Source: an uncultured Methylophilaceae bacterium (GTDB lineage: Bacteria > Pseudomonadota > Gammaproteobacteria > Burkholderiales > Methylophilaceae). Taken from it: 64,000 nt of DNA. The first letter of the stretch is position 1; the number at the start of each line of letters is the position of its first letter. The position numbers and the translations under genes are program-made. The DNA lies in NCBI GenBank assembly GCA_905618945.1, contig CAJQTF010000005.1:56078-120077 (forward strand), given 5' to 3'. The notes beneath the pieces are model-generated. The model made no database searches, had not been told where the DNA came from, and was given only the letters and a program-made list of their open reading frames with translations. Of the stretch, positions 44,206 to 53,570 are shown piece by piece.

Positions 44206-44234
44206 TCTATAATTTAATGCAATATTTTAATCAA
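44206..44234 (-). promoter_or_regulatory. Possible sigma-70 promoter of amtB
   Basis: On the minus strand TTGATT and TATAGA are spaced 17 bases apart and lie 56 bases before the amtB start. The region is so AT-rich that chance matches are likely. Confidence 0.3.
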
Positions 44235-44255
44235 TCTGTACCAAATTTAATAAAA

Positions 44256-44272
44256 TGCATTAATTTAGTGCA
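44256..44272. promoter_or_regulatory. Palindrome between amtB and the DUF3301 gene
   Basis: TGCATTAA and TTAGTGCA flank a single T: a 17-base near-palindrome with one mismatched pair, in the gap between two divergent genes. It could be an operator for nitrogen control of amtB. No regulator can be named. Confidence 0.3.
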
Positions 44273-44324
44273 ATTTTAACCATTATCTGATTTATTAACA
44301 AAAAGGTTTTATCATTACAATATA

Positions 44325-44639
44325 ATGCTCGATTACTTTTTTATCTTTTTAATCTTACTACTAGTTTGTTTTTGGTTTGAAACTGCATCCAAAAGAGAAT
44401 TGGCTATTTACCATGGAAAAAATATTGCTAAACAATTTCATTTGCAATTACTAGATGACACAGTACATTGCGATAAAATTACTTTAATTAGAACTTCGGA
44501 AAATTGGCCCTCTATTAAAAGAGTTTATTTCTTTAATGTTAGTGCGAGCAATGATGACAGACTTCATTGCCAACTTACTCTTTCAGGTTCAACACTTACA
44601 GATTGGTATGTTCCTCCATACCCACAAAGAGAAATATAA
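44325..44639 (+). CDS. DUF3301 family membrane-anchored protein
   Basis: A 104-residue protein with one N-terminal membrane span (about 3-19) and a small soluble domain containing RVYFFNVSASNDDR. This matches the DUF3301 family found in beta- and gammaproteobacteria, whose function is unknown. It is followed 3 bases later by gluQRS. Confidence 0.75.
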   Translation: MLDYFFIFLILLLVCFWFETASKRELAIYHGKNIAKQFHLQLLDDTVHCDKITLIRTSENWPSIKRVYFFNVSASNDDRLHCQLTLSGSTLTDWYVPPYPQREI

Positions 44640-44642
44640 ATT

Positions 44643-45560
44643 TTGTATATCGGAAGATTTGCACCCACCCCCTCTGGTCCGCTTCACTTTGGTTCAATCA
44701 TAACTGCTTTAGCGAGCTACCTCGATGCTAAACAGAATAATGGGCAATGGAAGGTAAGAATTGACGATATTGATTCACCTAGGATTGTCGAAGGTGCTGA
44801 ATCACTTATCCTTAAAAATTTAGAAAGTTTAGGTTTATTTTGGGATGATAAAATATCAAGACAAAGTGAAAATATTCAAGAATATAAAAATATTCTTGAA
44901 ATGTTGAAGGGCAAAAATCTTACTTATAACTGTAACTGCAGTCGAAAACAAATTGCCTTATCAAACCAATCTGATCTTAACGAGCCAATTTATAATAATC
45001 ATTGTAGAGGTATGCAGCATCCATTATCAAATAAATCAGCGATTAGATTGATTGCAGATTATAAATCAATGCAATTTATAGATAGAACTCAAGGACCTCA
45101 GTCTACTGATATTAATAATTCAGCTGGTGACTTTATAATTAAAAGATCTGACCAGCTTTATGCATATCAATTAGCCGTAGTAATTGATGATCAATTACAA
45201 TCTGTAACTAATATTGTTAGGGGGACAGACTTGCTAAGCTCAACAATTAAACAATATTATATAAACAATCTTTTAAACTTTCCAGAGAAAACCTATATGC
45301 ATATACCTATTGCTACAATAAATAATCGAAAATTAAGCAAAGGTAATGGCGACAAAGTAAATAACAATAATTTTTCATTAGTACTTATTGAAGGACTTAA
45401 GTTTCTTAAACAAAAAATTGAAAAAAATATTGAAGATGCCAGTCCTAGAGAAATACTTAAATATGCAGTAAAAAATTGGGATACCATCCCACTTCAGCAA
45501 ATAAAAGATATTGAGCTAAACCCTAATCAGCGTGTGATTGCCGATAATGCTCATACATAA
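44643..45560 (+). CDS. gluQRS: Glutamyl-Q tRNA(Asp) synthetase
   Basis: A tRNA-independent paralogue of glutamyl-tRNA synthetase that attaches glutamate to queuosine at position 34 of tRNA-Asp. The 305-residue protein has the HIGH-like PLHFGS, the zinc-type cysteines (NCNCSRKQ and later NNHC) and the KMSKS-like KLSKG. It lacks the anticodon-binding domain, as the family does. The start is a TTG; no ATG exists before the conserved YIGRFAPTPSG. Its last 38 bases overlap the end of the convergent methyltransferase gene. Confidence 0.92.
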   Translation: MYIGRFAPTPSGPLHFGSIITALASYLDAKQNNGQWKVRIDDIDSPRIVEGAESLILKNLESLGLFWDDKISRQSENIQEYKNILEMLKGKNLTYNCNCSRKQIALSNQSDLNEPIYNNHCRGMQHPLSNKSAIRLIADYKSMQFIDRTQGPQSTDINNSAGDFIIKRSDQLYAYQLAVVIDDQLQSVTNIVRGTDLLSSTIKQYYINNLLNFPEKTYMHIPIATINNRKLSKGNGDKVNNNNFSLVLIEGLKFLKQKIEKNIEDASPREILKYAVKNWDTIPLQQIKDIELNPNQRVIADNAHT

Positions 45561-46296
45561 ACGCACTGACAGCCGCCCCAACATTAATCGATTCAACTTC
45601 TTTATGCATAGGTAGAGATATGGTTCTAGTAATATTTTTAAGCAAAGATTTTGAAATTCCATTACCTTCATTACCAACTAAAATTGCCATATTTGAATTA
45701 AGATTTGTTTTAAATAATGAATCACCGTTTGTCGCTAGTGCAATCACATCATGCTCGTAATTTAAAATCCACTCATTTAAATTTTGTTCATCAAAACACT
45801 CAAGAGTAAATTGAACGCCCTGACTACCTCTTAAGGTTTTAGGAGACCATAAATCGGCGCAAGTTTTTGACATAATGATAGATTTGGTATTAGTTGCTTT
45901 AGCAGTTCTTAAAATACTTCCTAAATTTCCTGGATCCTGAATCCCATCTAAAAGTAAAATAAGTCCCTCAGATTTTGAAGGTTTAACTTTTGGAATATCT
46001 ACAAGCGCTAAAATACCAGTTGAACTTTTTAGCTCACTTAGCTGTAAAAATAATTCGTGACTTAAGGAATAACAAGGACAATCAAGATTAGAAATTAAAC
46101 TATCTATTTCAGGGCTGACAATATTTAAATCTTTTATAACTAATACTGGAACACTATGTAGAAAAAAAGACTTTATTAAATGAGGTCCATCCAAAATAGT
46201 TTGATTTTGATTTTTTCTAAAAGATGAGCTGGAGTAAATCTTTTTTAGTTTTTTATAAAAAGGATTGCTCTTTGATTCAATTAATTTTCCGTTCAT
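45523..46296 (-). CDS. TrmH-family (SPOUT) rRNA methyltransferase
   Basis: A 257-residue protein with an N-terminal L30e-like substrate-binding domain (about 1-95) and a SPOUT knot domain. The SAM-site motifs are LLDGIQDPGNLGSILRTA, AILVGNEGNGIS and LPMHKEVESINVGAAVSAF. It resembles the RlmB/TsnR branch that methylates ribose in 23S rRNA; the exact nucleotide cannot be decided. Its C-terminal 12 codons overlap gluQRS on the other strand. Confidence 0.88.
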   Translation of the reverse strand: MNGKLIESKSNPFYKKLKKIYSSSSFRKNQNQTILDGPHLIKSFFLHSVPVLVIKDLNIVSPEIDSLISNLDCPCYSLSHELFLQLSELKSSTGILALVDIPKVKPSKSEGLILLLDGIQDPGNLGSILRTAKATNTKSIIMSKTCADLWSPKTLRGSQGVQFTLECFDEQNLNEWILNYEHDVIALATNGDSLFKTNLNSNMAILVGNEGNGISKSLLKNITRTISLPMHKEVESINVGAAVSAFMYEHYRQSHAD

Positions 46297-46327
46297 ATGG
46301 ACATTATCACCATATGGTCGGCATATA

Positions 46328-47293
46328 TCAATCTAATGCTTGAATTGGTTTTAATTTAAATCCAGCCTCTTTAAATTGATTTAGTAAACCAGTCTCCCCT
46401 CCCAAATGTGACGCCCCAACAGCAATAAAAATCCTATTGCCTTTTATTAACTCCTTAACTCTTTCACCAAAAAACTTGTTCCTTCTGGTAAGAAAATAGT
46501 ATTCCATTTTTTCCCAGGTAGATTTAGAAACAAGGCTTTTAGTTATTTGAGTATCAGTTTTAAGGATTTTTTCTGTATTAAACGTTAAATAGGCTGATAC
46601 TAATAATTCATAACCTGCTTCTTTTTGCTTAAGGTCTTTTTTTAAAACAGCTTTTAATAAAGACATTTGTTCATCAATCGTAAACTTATCTAAAGCATTA
46701 AAATGTTCCCGAGGGGTTTCAAGCCCCTGAGTAATCTTCATAAAATCCTCAGCTTTAGATTTTAATAAATTATCCTGATTAAAAGGTGTTATTGGCCTTG
46801 GGGAATCGAAAATAACAGCTAAAATCCATGGCTTCATTGATAAAATATGTTCCCGAGGCATTGTGTGAAAGTCTGCTAATAAGTTAATCTTCTCTAACTC
46901 CTCTTCAGTTAAATATCCGTTATACACTTTTGGGTCAACTTGAAGTATTGACCTATCAATAACTTCATCAGCCTCCATAACAAATATATCAATCTCTTTG
47001 AGTTTTTCTGCAACAATAGGTCTAAAATTTGATACGCGATTATCATCCGTATGAATTGTCCCGAACAGATAATGCTCTCTCCCTTGCAGGTCGGTAATTT
47101 GCCAAAAAATTGCATTTATTTTTTCTTTATTTGCTTTCCCTTCTTCTGCCTGAGTAGCGGTATAAAGAGTGATAGGCTTGTCAGTCTTAAATAACTCACC
47201 AACATAATTTTCTAAGGCCCAACTATTTTGGATTGAAAAAATACAGAAAACAAATAGAATAATAGGTAATATATTTTTTATAGTTAAATTCAT
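46328..47293 (-). CDS. TraB/GumN family protein
   Basis: A 321-residue exported protein with signal peptide (about 1-26, ending NSWA). It has the TraB/GumN features YLFGTIHTDD near residue 77 and GASHLGGETGLL near the C-terminus, a fold related to the Tiki metal-dependent proteases. The bacterial role is not established, and no xanthan-type polysaccharide genes are near. It is divergent from tdh across a gap with two inverted repeats. Confidence 0.85.
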   Translation of the reverse strand: MNLTIKNILPIILFVFCIFSIQNSWALENYVGELFKTDKPITLYTATQAEEGKANKEKINAIFWQITDLQGREHYLFGTIHTDDNRVSNFRPIVAEKLKEIDIFVMEADEVIDRSILQVDPKVYNGYLTEEELEKINLLADFHTMPREHILSMKPWILAVIFDSPRPITPFNQDNLLKSKAEDFMKITQGLETPREHFNALDKFTIDEQMSLLKAVLKKDLKQKEAGYELLVSAYLTFNTEKILKTDTQITKSLVSKSTWEKMEYYFLTRRNKFFGERVKELIKGNRIFIAVGASHLGGETGLLNQFKEAGFKLKPIQALD

Positions 47294-47305
47294 AAGATAT
47301 AGGTC

Positions 47306-47324
47306 ACTAAATAAGTTATTTAGT
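47306..47324. promoter_or_regulatory. 8-base inverted repeat near the gumN-like start
   Basis: ACTAAATA and TATTTAGT flank AGT, 13 bases upstream of the GumN-like start codon. It is a candidate operator or a hairpin in the short leader, and the position fits repression of this gene. Confidence 0.35.
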
Positions 47325-47348
47325 TCATATAATACTTTAAAGATATTA

Positions 47349-47382
47349 CTATCATTTTATTTTTAATTAAATAAAATGATAG
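47349..47382. promoter_or_regulatory. Perfect 14-base inverted repeat upstream of tdh
   Basis: CTATCATTTTATTT and its exact reverse complement are separated by 6 bases, 42 bases before the tdh ATG. It lies between divergent genes, so a terminator role is unlikely. It could be an operator for the threonine-degradation operon or a leader hairpin. Confidence 0.5.
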
Positions 47383-47424
47383 CTTCTAAAAAATTTCTAA
47401 TGTAACTATTTTAATGGGGAATCA

Positions 47425-48459
47425 ATGAAAGCCTTAGTAAAAAGACATGCAAAAGAAGGGATATGGCTAGAAGATATGCCTGAGCCCGAGGTTGGTAATA
47501 ATGATGTGCTAGTTAAAATCAAAAAAACTGCTATATGTGGCACAGACATCCATATCTATAATTGGGATGAATGGGCACAAAAAACTATTCCTATTCCAAT
47601 GATCACTGGTCATGAATACGCTGGAGAAATTGTTGAGCTTGGATCTAATGTTTCTGACTTAAATATTGGAGACATCGTATCAGGCGAAGGTCATATAACT
47701 TGTGGTCGCTGTAGAAATTGCTTGGCAGGAACAATTCACTTATGTCCAAATACAATTGGTGTTGGTGTTAATAGAACCGGTGCTTTTGCTGAATATCTAT
47801 CTGTGCCGGCAAAGAATATATTCAAACCTAGTCGTGAGATGTCCACTGACCTGCTAGCTTGTTTTGACCCCTATGGTAATGCTGTTCACACAGCACTATC
47901 ATTTAATATGGTTGGTGAGGATGTTCTTATAACAGGTGCGGGGCCAATTGGGATGATGTCAGCAATGGTCGCTAACCATGCTGGTGCAAGAAATATAGTG
48001 ATAACAGATATAAATCAATATCGACTTGATTTAATCAAAAAAATCTTACCTAAAGTGATTACGGTTAATGTTGGAAAAGATTCAATCACAAGGGAGTTAA
48101 TGGAGTCTTTGGGAATTTTTGAAGGATTTGATGTTGGCTTGGAAATGTCTGGGTCTCCAAAAGCTTTTTCTGACATGCTTGGCAAGATGATAAATGGTGG
48201 TCGAATTGCCATGCTAGCCATTATGCCGGCAGGATCTGGAATTGATTGGGACTTAGTCGTCTTTAAAGGTCTAACCATTAAGGGTGTTTATGGTCGAGAA
48301 ATTTTTGAAACATGGTACAAAGGGTCAATGATGGTCCAAAGTGGCTTGCCTTTAGAAAAAATAATTACCCATCGCTTTAACTTTACCGAATTTCAAGAAG
48401 GTTTTGATGTGATGAGATCAGGTAAATCAGGTAAGGTTATTCTAAACTGGGAAACATAA
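47425..48459 (+). CDS. tdh: L-threonine 3-dehydrogenase
   Basis: Zinc-dependent dehydrogenase that oxidises threonine to 2-amino-3-ketobutyrate, the substrate of the next gene. The 344 residues contain the catalytic zinc ligands C38, H63 and E64, the structural cysteines 93, 96, 99 and 107, and the NAD-binding GAGPIG. A GGGGAAT ribosome site precedes the ATG. kbl follows after 17 bases. Confidence 0.96.
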   Translation: MKALVKRHAKEGIWLEDMPEPEVGNNDVLVKIKKTAICGTDIHIYNWDEWAQKTIPIPMITGHEYAGEIVELGSNVSDLNIGDIVSGEGHITCGRCRNCLAGTIHLCPNTIGVGVNRTGAFAEYLSVPAKNIFKPSREMSTDLLACFDPYGNAVHTALSFNMVGEDVLITGAGPIGMMSAMVANHAGARNIVITDINQYRLDLIKKILPKVITVNVGKDSITRELMESLGIFEGFDVGLEMSGSPKAFSDMLGKMINGGRIAMLAIMPAGSGIDWDLVVFKGLTIKGVYGREIFETWYKGSMMVQSGLPLEKIITHRFNFTEFQEGFDVMRSGKSGKVILNWET

Positions 48460-48476
48460 TTTAATGAGGATTATTA

Positions 48477-49670
48477 ATGAGCTTTAAAGCCACACGAGAT
48501 AGTATTGCAAACGATCTGGATGATATTAAAACAGCCGGTTTATGGAAAACTGAGCGGCATATTAGTTCAGATCAAAAAAATGAAATTACCTTGAGTGATG
48601 GAAGCACAGTAATTAATATGTGTGCTAATAATTATTTAGGCTTAGCTAATAATCGTGAAATTATAGAGGCTGCAAAAGCTAGTTACGATAAATGGGGCTT
48701 TGGGTTGGCTTCAGTTAGGTTTATTTGTGGCACTCAGACAATACATAAAACACTGGAAGAAAAAGTAAGTGAATTCTTGTGTATGGAAGAAACTATACTA
48801 TATGCTGCTTGTTTTGATGCGAATGCTGGGCTATTTGAAACAATCTTAACAAAAGAAGATGCAGTTATTTCTGACGAACTTAATCATGCATCAATTATTG
48901 ATGGGGTTCGTCTTTGTAAAGCAGCACGTTACCGCTATAAAAATAATAATATGGCTGACCTAAGAGATAAGCTAATTGAAGCCAAAAAAAATGGTGCTAG
49001 AAGAATTCTCATTACCACCGATGGAGTCTTTTCAATGGATGGCACAATAGCTCAGCTGGATAAAATTTGTGATCTTGCCGACGAATTTGATGCAATGGTC
49101 CATCATGATGACTGTCATGCAACTGGATTTATGGGTAAGACAGGTCGAGGTGTACATGAATATCGAGGAGTAATGGACCGGGTAGACATTATTACAAGTA
49201 CATTTGGTAAAGCATTAGGTGGAGGCTCAGGAGGTTTCACGTCAGGAAGAAAGGAAATTATTGATATGCTCAGACAAAGATCGAGACCTTATTTATTTTC
49301 AAATACTTTAGCTCCTTCAATATGTGCTGCAACACTAAAAGCTCTTGAAATGATAGGCAGCAATACGGAATTAAGAGATCGCCTAGAACATAATACTCAC
49401 TACTTCCGAAAAGGTATGCAAAAAGCTGGTTTTGCTGTCGATGATGGCGATCATCCCATCGTGCCGGTAATGTTGGGCGATGCCAATCTGGCACAAGAAA
49501 TGAGTAAGAAATTATTATTAAAAGGTATATACGCAATAGGATTTTTCTTTCCCGTTGTCCCTAAAGACAAGGCAAGGATTAGAATGCAAATCTCAGCGGC
49601 TCACAACGAAGAAGACCTGGATAAAGCTATTACAGCTTTCGCTTCAACAAGAGATGAACTTAAAAGGTGA
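48477..49670 (+). CDS. kbl: 2-amino-3-ketobutyrate CoA ligase
   Basis: PLP enzyme that cleaves 2-amino-3-ketobutyrate with CoA to glycine and acetyl-CoA, completing threonine breakdown after Tdh. The 397 residues include [10 protein letters not shown] and the PLP lysine 245 in [12 protein letters not shown]. The exported peroxiredoxin gene begins 4 bases after its stop, so three or four genes appear to form one operon. Confidence 0.96.
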   Translation: MSFKATRDSIANDLDDIKTAGLWKTERHISSDQKNEITLSDGSTVINMCANNYLGLANNREIIEAAKASYDKWGFGLASVRFICGTQTIHKTLEEKVSEFLCMEETILYAACFDANAGLFETILTKEDAVISDELNHASIIDGVRLCKAARYRYKNNNMADLRDKLIEAKKNGARRILITTDGVFSMDGTIAQLDKICDLADEFDAMVHHDDCHATGFMGKTGRGVHEYRGVMDRVDIITSTFGKALGGGSGGFTSGRKEIIDMLRQRSRPYLFSNTLAPSICAATLKALEMIGSNTELRDRLEHNTHYFRKGMQKAGFAVDDGDHPIVPVMLGDANLAQEMSKKLLLKGIYAIGFFFPVVPKDKARIRMQISAAHNEEDLDKAITAFASTRDELKR

Positions 49671-49674
49671 ATTA

Positions 49675-50478
49675 ATGAATGGCTTTAGAAAATTATGTTG
49701 GGTATTAATCTTTATTTTTTCAGGGGCCAGTAATGCCCTTCAAATTGGAGATAAAGCGCCTAATTTTGTTGCTCAATCCACTAAAGGAGAAATTAACTTC
49801 CATGAATGGAGTGATAATAAATGGACTATTTTATTTTCTCACCCTGGAGACTTTACTCCTATCTGCACAACTGAGTTAGCTGAGCTTGCATTTCTTCAGC
49901 CAGAATTTAAAAAAAGAAAAACAAAAATTATTACCTTAAGTGCTGACAGTCTCGACGATCACTTAGAGTGGGTATCTCATATTGATAAATATAAAAATTT
50001 AATTAGAAAAGAAAAAAAAGACACAATAACAATAGGCTTGGAGAAGCCTGATCTTGATTACCCAATTCTTGCAGACAATAAGTTAAGGATAGCGGCCGCT
50101 TATGGAATGTATCACCCAAAAGCCGAGCCAAGTAAAGGTGTGTTTGGAGATGCCAATAAATCTACCATAAGATCTGTTTTTATAATTGATCCGGATAAAA
50201 ATATTCAAACGATTCTATCTTACCCAAAACATATTGGCAGAAACTTCAATGAAATTATTCGAATAATTGACGCCCTTCAGTTGGCTAGAAAATATGATGT
50301 AACCATCCCTGGGAATTGGCAGAAAGGAAAGCAGGTAGTAGTTCCTACGCATATACCATCCGAAGATATTAAAGAGATATATAATGTGGAGTTCTTTGTC
50401 CAGCATCAAGACTATTTAAGGACTATTGATGATCCAAGTGAAGATAAAAAAAATAGGAGTAATTTAAATGGGCAATAA
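49675..50478 (+). CDS. Exported 1-Cys (Prx6-type) peroxiredoxin
   Basis: Thiol peroxidase of the Prx6/AhpC2 class, about 267 residues from the ATG at 49675. A longer frame inside kbl can be dismissed because this ATG has an AAAGGTGA ribosome site and starts a signal peptide (about 1-21, ending SNA). The active site PGDFTPICTTE holds the peroxidatic C64. The long C-terminal extension after residue 190 (GNWQKGKQVVVPTHI) is typical of Prx6. The signal peptide is unusual, since Prx6 relatives are normally cytosolic; this one should work in the periplasm. Confidence 0.9.
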   Translation: MNGFRKLCWVLIFIFSGASNALQIGDKAPNFVAQSTKGEINFHEWSDNKWTILFSHPGDFTPICTTELAELAFLQPEFKKRKTKIITLSADSLDDHLEWVSHIDKYKNLIRKEKKDTITIGLEKPDLDYPILADNKLRIAAAYGMYHPKAEPSKGVFGDANKSTIRSVFIIDPDKNIQTILSYPKHIGRNFNEIIRIIDALQLARKYDVTIPGNWQKGKQVVVPTHIPSEDIKEIYNVEFFVQHQDYLRTIDDPSEDKKNRSNLNGQ

Positions 50479-50821
50479 TAAAAAAATGATTATAAATAGT
50501 ACGTTAATATCTTTATCTTTTTTATTGATAGCTGGCTGTGCAAAATATGTAGACGTCTCAGTTGGCTCAGATGAAATCTTAGTCCTGGCAAAAAAACCAG
50601 TGGGCTGCGTTTCTAAGGGTACAGTTGATGTAACAACTCTTGCAGAATTTGCCTATATCGAAAGAGACGAAAAAGAAATTAATAGAGATTTATTACAGTT
50701 AGCAAAGAATAGTGCGCTTAAAGTTAAGGCAAATACTATTACGAAAATTAAATCTCCTAAACCTGGAGAAGCTACATTTTCAATGTATAAATGTCATCGG
50801 CCATGGGCTGATAAAAAATAA
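50468..50821 (+). CDS. DUF4156-like lipoprotein
   Basis: A 117-residue predicted lipoprotein with lipobox LIAGC and the acylated cysteine at 24. The mature part has the pattern of the DUF4156 lipoproteins: a KPVGC segment, a helix with many charged residues, and LAKNSALKVKANTITKI. Three further cysteine or near-cysteine positions could form a disulphide. It overlaps the peroxiredoxin end by 11 bases and is likely co-translated with it. Function is unknown. Confidence 0.65.
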   Translation: MGNNKKMIINSTLISLSFLLIAGCAKYVDVSVGSDEILVLAKKPVGCVSKGTVDVTTLAEFAYIERDEKEINRDLLQLAKNSALKVKANTITKIKSPKPGEATFSMYKCHRPWADKK

Positions 50822-50860
50822 AGCTTAAAGCCTTAATATAATTGGTCAATCATACATCTA

Positions 50861-52789
50861 TTAATTTAAAATATTGTAATCGTGTTTTGGTTTATCAATA
50901 AAGTCTGATTCATCAGATTGCTTTTGATTTGCTTCTTTTTTTATTTCTAAAAAACCATTATTCATCTCATATAATCTAAAAAAAATATCTAATTTTTCAA
51001 TTTCATCTAAAGATTGATTATTTTTTGCCAAATCAAAATCAGCACTAATTTTTTTTCCATCCCATATTTCGTAATTTAAAAAATCACGGCTAGAATAAAG
51101 GTCATGGGTATATTCTAAATAGTCATTATAATAATTATTTTTTATTGCTGATAAGCCTTGTTTTCTTTTATCGCTTACCAATAAAGGAGATAAAATATCC
51201 TCGTAAGCATCCCTTAAGATCGCTTTATTTTTTCCACCCCTTATTCTAAATGCATCAGGTAAAGCTAATGCATATTGAAAGAAGTTATAATCTAAAAAAG
51301 GAGATCTTATTTCCACAGAGTTAGCCATTGAAGCCTTATCCCATTTATTTAGTAGCCATTGAAGCCCTCCATAATTTGCATCAGCAATAAGTATTTTCTG
51401 CCCTATCCCATACTGTTCCAAATCTTCATGGTCTTCTAAAAAGAAATCTGGGATTAGATTTAATTCCTCAGCGTCAAAATACTCATGATATTTTTGGTTA
51501 ATTTCTTTATGTGAGCGATACCTATTTTTTAAATAATTGAAGTTAGTTTTAGCTACATTGTCAGCAAAATTATATCTACTAGCTAATTTAATTAATTCCT
51601 CTTGGCCGTATCCGTTTTGAATAGACTTGTAAGTATCAACAAGATTATTTTGGAAATCAAAAACAAAATTAGTTAAATTTTGTCCATAACCACCTAAGCA
51701 TTCATCAGCGCCATGGCCATCAATGCTGACCTTTAAACCTTGTTTTTTTTGATGTTTATAGATTTGAATTTGACTAAAAAAAGATTCTGTTGATTCTGAA
51801 ACTCCATATAGCGTTCTAAATTCTTCAGGCTTATACGATATGCCTTCTAATATATATGGATCTCTTTTGTAAAGGCTTGATAATTCTAAAGCGTTATCGA
51901 AGCATATATTATTATCTTTGAAGATGAAGGGGTTTAAGTCTATATTATTATCAGTAAAATTCTTATTAAGTTCAGAGAAAATAATACCGGAATCAATTCC
52001 GCCACTCAGTGATGTTGCAATTTTCACATCTGAGGTTAATCTAATTTTAATTGCTTCATTTAAAAGAGCCTTAATATTTTCTTTGGCTTTCTTATAATTC
52101 ATGTCCATTTTTGGGATGTGGTCCAAACATCTCCACCACCTATATTTTGATATATTGAGACTTTTTAAATCTAATCTGATTAAATGGCCTGGAGGTAGTA
52201 AATTAATATTTTTATATCGAGTTGTAAACCTTTCACTTAATTCTTTTTCAGTATACAAAGTTTTATTTCGGTCTAACTCAATATCTGAATCTGTTACATA
52301 GATTCCTTTGATTTCTGATGAAAAAATAAATTTACTGCCATCGCTATAGTAATAACATGGCTTAACTCCATATCTATCTCTTGATAAAATAACTTCTCTT
52401 TTTTTTGTATCAAGAATCGCGAGTGACCACATACCATTAAATTTATGAAAGCACGACTCCCCCCACTCAATATATGCTTTGAGTATAACTTCTGTATCTG
52501 TTTTAGAAAAAAACTTATGGCCTAATTTTTTTAATTCATCTTGTATACTTTTAAAATTGTATATTTCACCATTAAATGTAATCCAATATCTTTCATCACA
52601 AGACATCGGTTGTTTGCCTTTGGGTGATAAATCTAAAATCGCTAATCTAACATGCCCTAAAAGAACGTTTTCAAATTCGAATACGCCCGAGCCATCTGGG
52701 CCGCGATGCTTGATACTATGATTCATTTTGTAAATTTCTGATTTACTAGGCTTAAGATTTTTATGAATTATTCCATTAATTCCACACAT
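50861..52789 (-). CDS. asnB: Asparagine synthetase, glutamine-hydrolysing
   Basis: A 642-residue class-II amidotransferase. The mature N-terminal nucleophile is C2 (MCGINGII), with RGPDGSG and FNGEIYN in the glutaminase domain (about 1-200). The synthetase domain has the ATP-pyrophosphatase loop SGGIDS at 262-267. It is longer than E. coli AsnB (554) and resembles the forms often found near envelope-polysaccharide genes, but none occur here. It could serve free asparagine synthesis or amidation of another carboxylate. A 161-base gap without visible signals precedes it. Confidence 0.85.
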   Translation of the reverse strand: MCGINGIIHKNLKPSKSEIYKMNHSIKHRGPDGSGVFEFENVLLGHVRLAILDLSPKGKQPMSCDERYWITFNGEIYNFKSIQDELKKLGHKFFSKTDTEVILKAYIEWGESCFHKFNGMWSLAILDTKKREVILSRDRYGVKPCYYYSDGSKFIFSSEIKGIYVTDSDIELDRNKTLYTEKELSERFTTRYKNINLLPPGHLIRLDLKSLNISKYRWWRCLDHIPKMDMNYKKAKENIKALLNEAIKIRLTSDVKIATSLSGGIDSGIIFSELNKNFTDNNIDLNPFIFKDNNICFDNALELSSLYKRDPYILEGISYKPEEFRTLYGVSESTESFFSQIQIYKHQKKQGLKVSIDGHGADECLGGYGQNLTNFVFDFQNNLVDTYKSIQNGYGQEELIKLASRYNFADNVAKTNFNYLKNRYRSHKEINQKYHEYFDAEELNLIPDFFLEDHEDLEQYGIGQKILIADANYGGLQWLLNKWDKASMANSVEIRSPFLDYNFFQYALALPDAFRIRGGKNKAILRDAYEDILSPLLVSDKRKQGLSAIKNNYYNDYLEYTHDLYSSRDFLNYEIWDGKKISADFDLAKNNQSLDEIEKLDIFFRLYEMNNGFLEIKKEANQKQSDESDFIDKPKHDYNILN

Positions 52790-52950
52790 AATTTTAAAAT
52801 ATCAATAATTTAATAAACAATAAATACCTTACCATAATGAATTGTAGAGAGCCTAAATATTTAAAACAATTCTAAGTTTTTATAATGCTTTAGTTTATAT
52901 CATATTATTTTTATGTCATTTAAAGTGATAGTTTAAAGCTTGATAAATAT

Positions 52951-53469
52951 TTATTCTTTTAATTTAATTACCTGAATACTTGGTTTAACTTGTTCGTATA
53001 AATCATTTAAATATTTCAGTGTATCCTCCGGAAAAACAATTCCTTCAAAATAAGAGCTCATTATTGGGCATATATTATTTTTATCGCTACTGTTGGTAAA
53101 ATCTTTATTTACATCCGTCACCTTCCCCTCTTCATCTACCTGAAAAATGTTTTGTTGTGACCAGACGTCGCCTTCTAAACTAATTATATCTAATCCAATG
53201 AATTTTGTTTGATCCTCAAGAGCGTATGCAGCTGCCCTTGCAAACGCTTTGGCTTTATACTTATCAGCTAAAAAATTAACAAGATAAGTCTCTAATTCTT
53301 CATTAATGCCTTTACCATTATTAACTTCGGAAAACATGCCTGTAAATAAAAGATATTGATTTTTATCATCGCAAAATGACAACACTTTATTTACTGCCTT
53401 GTGTTCTAAAACCATATCATTAAATATTCTAGGAAATTCTCTTTTTAAGTATTCAAATTCTTTAAGCAT
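52951..53469 (-). CDS. Conserved-looking protein of unknown function
   Basis: A 172-residue soluble, acidic protein that I do not recognise. It has no signal peptide or membrane span. The N-terminal half is helical (LKREFPRIFNDMV, then a LADKYKAKAFARAAAYALED helix). The C-terminal half looks like alternating strands (FIGLDIISLEGDVW, IFQVDEEGKVTDV). Codon use and AT content look like those of the neighbours. It sits alone between asnB and the DUF4399 gene, all on the minus strand with gaps of 100 to 160 bases, so a shared operon is uncertain. Confidence 0.6.
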   Translation of the reverse strand: MLKEFEYLKREFPRIFNDMVLEHKAVNKVLSFCDDKNQYLLFTGMFSEVNNGKGINEELETYLVNFLADKYKAKAFARAAAYALEDQTKFIGLDIISLEGDVWSQQNIFQVDEEGKVTDVNKDFTNSSDKNNICPIMSSYFEGIVFPEDTLKYLNDLYEQVKPSIQVIKLKE

Positions 53470-53570
53470 TTTTTACCTTTTGTATAGATTTTTTTAAAAT
53501 TTGAGGTCGATGATAACATTTCAATAAATATTCAATCAACTTAATATTTATATAATTTATCTTATTAAAC

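Noticed and set aside
44230..44275. Sigma-54 promoter before amtB
   Set aside because: The best match (TTGGTACAG) lacks the essential GC element at the right spacing.
47349..47382. Reading the 14-base inverted repeat as a terminator
   Set aside because: It is wholly A/T-rich and lies between the starts of two divergent genes, where no transcript needs to end.
49555..49674. Longer start for the peroxiredoxin inside kbl
   Set aside because: The extension is kbl sequence read in another frame, and the internal ATG has a strong ribosome site and begins a signal peptide.
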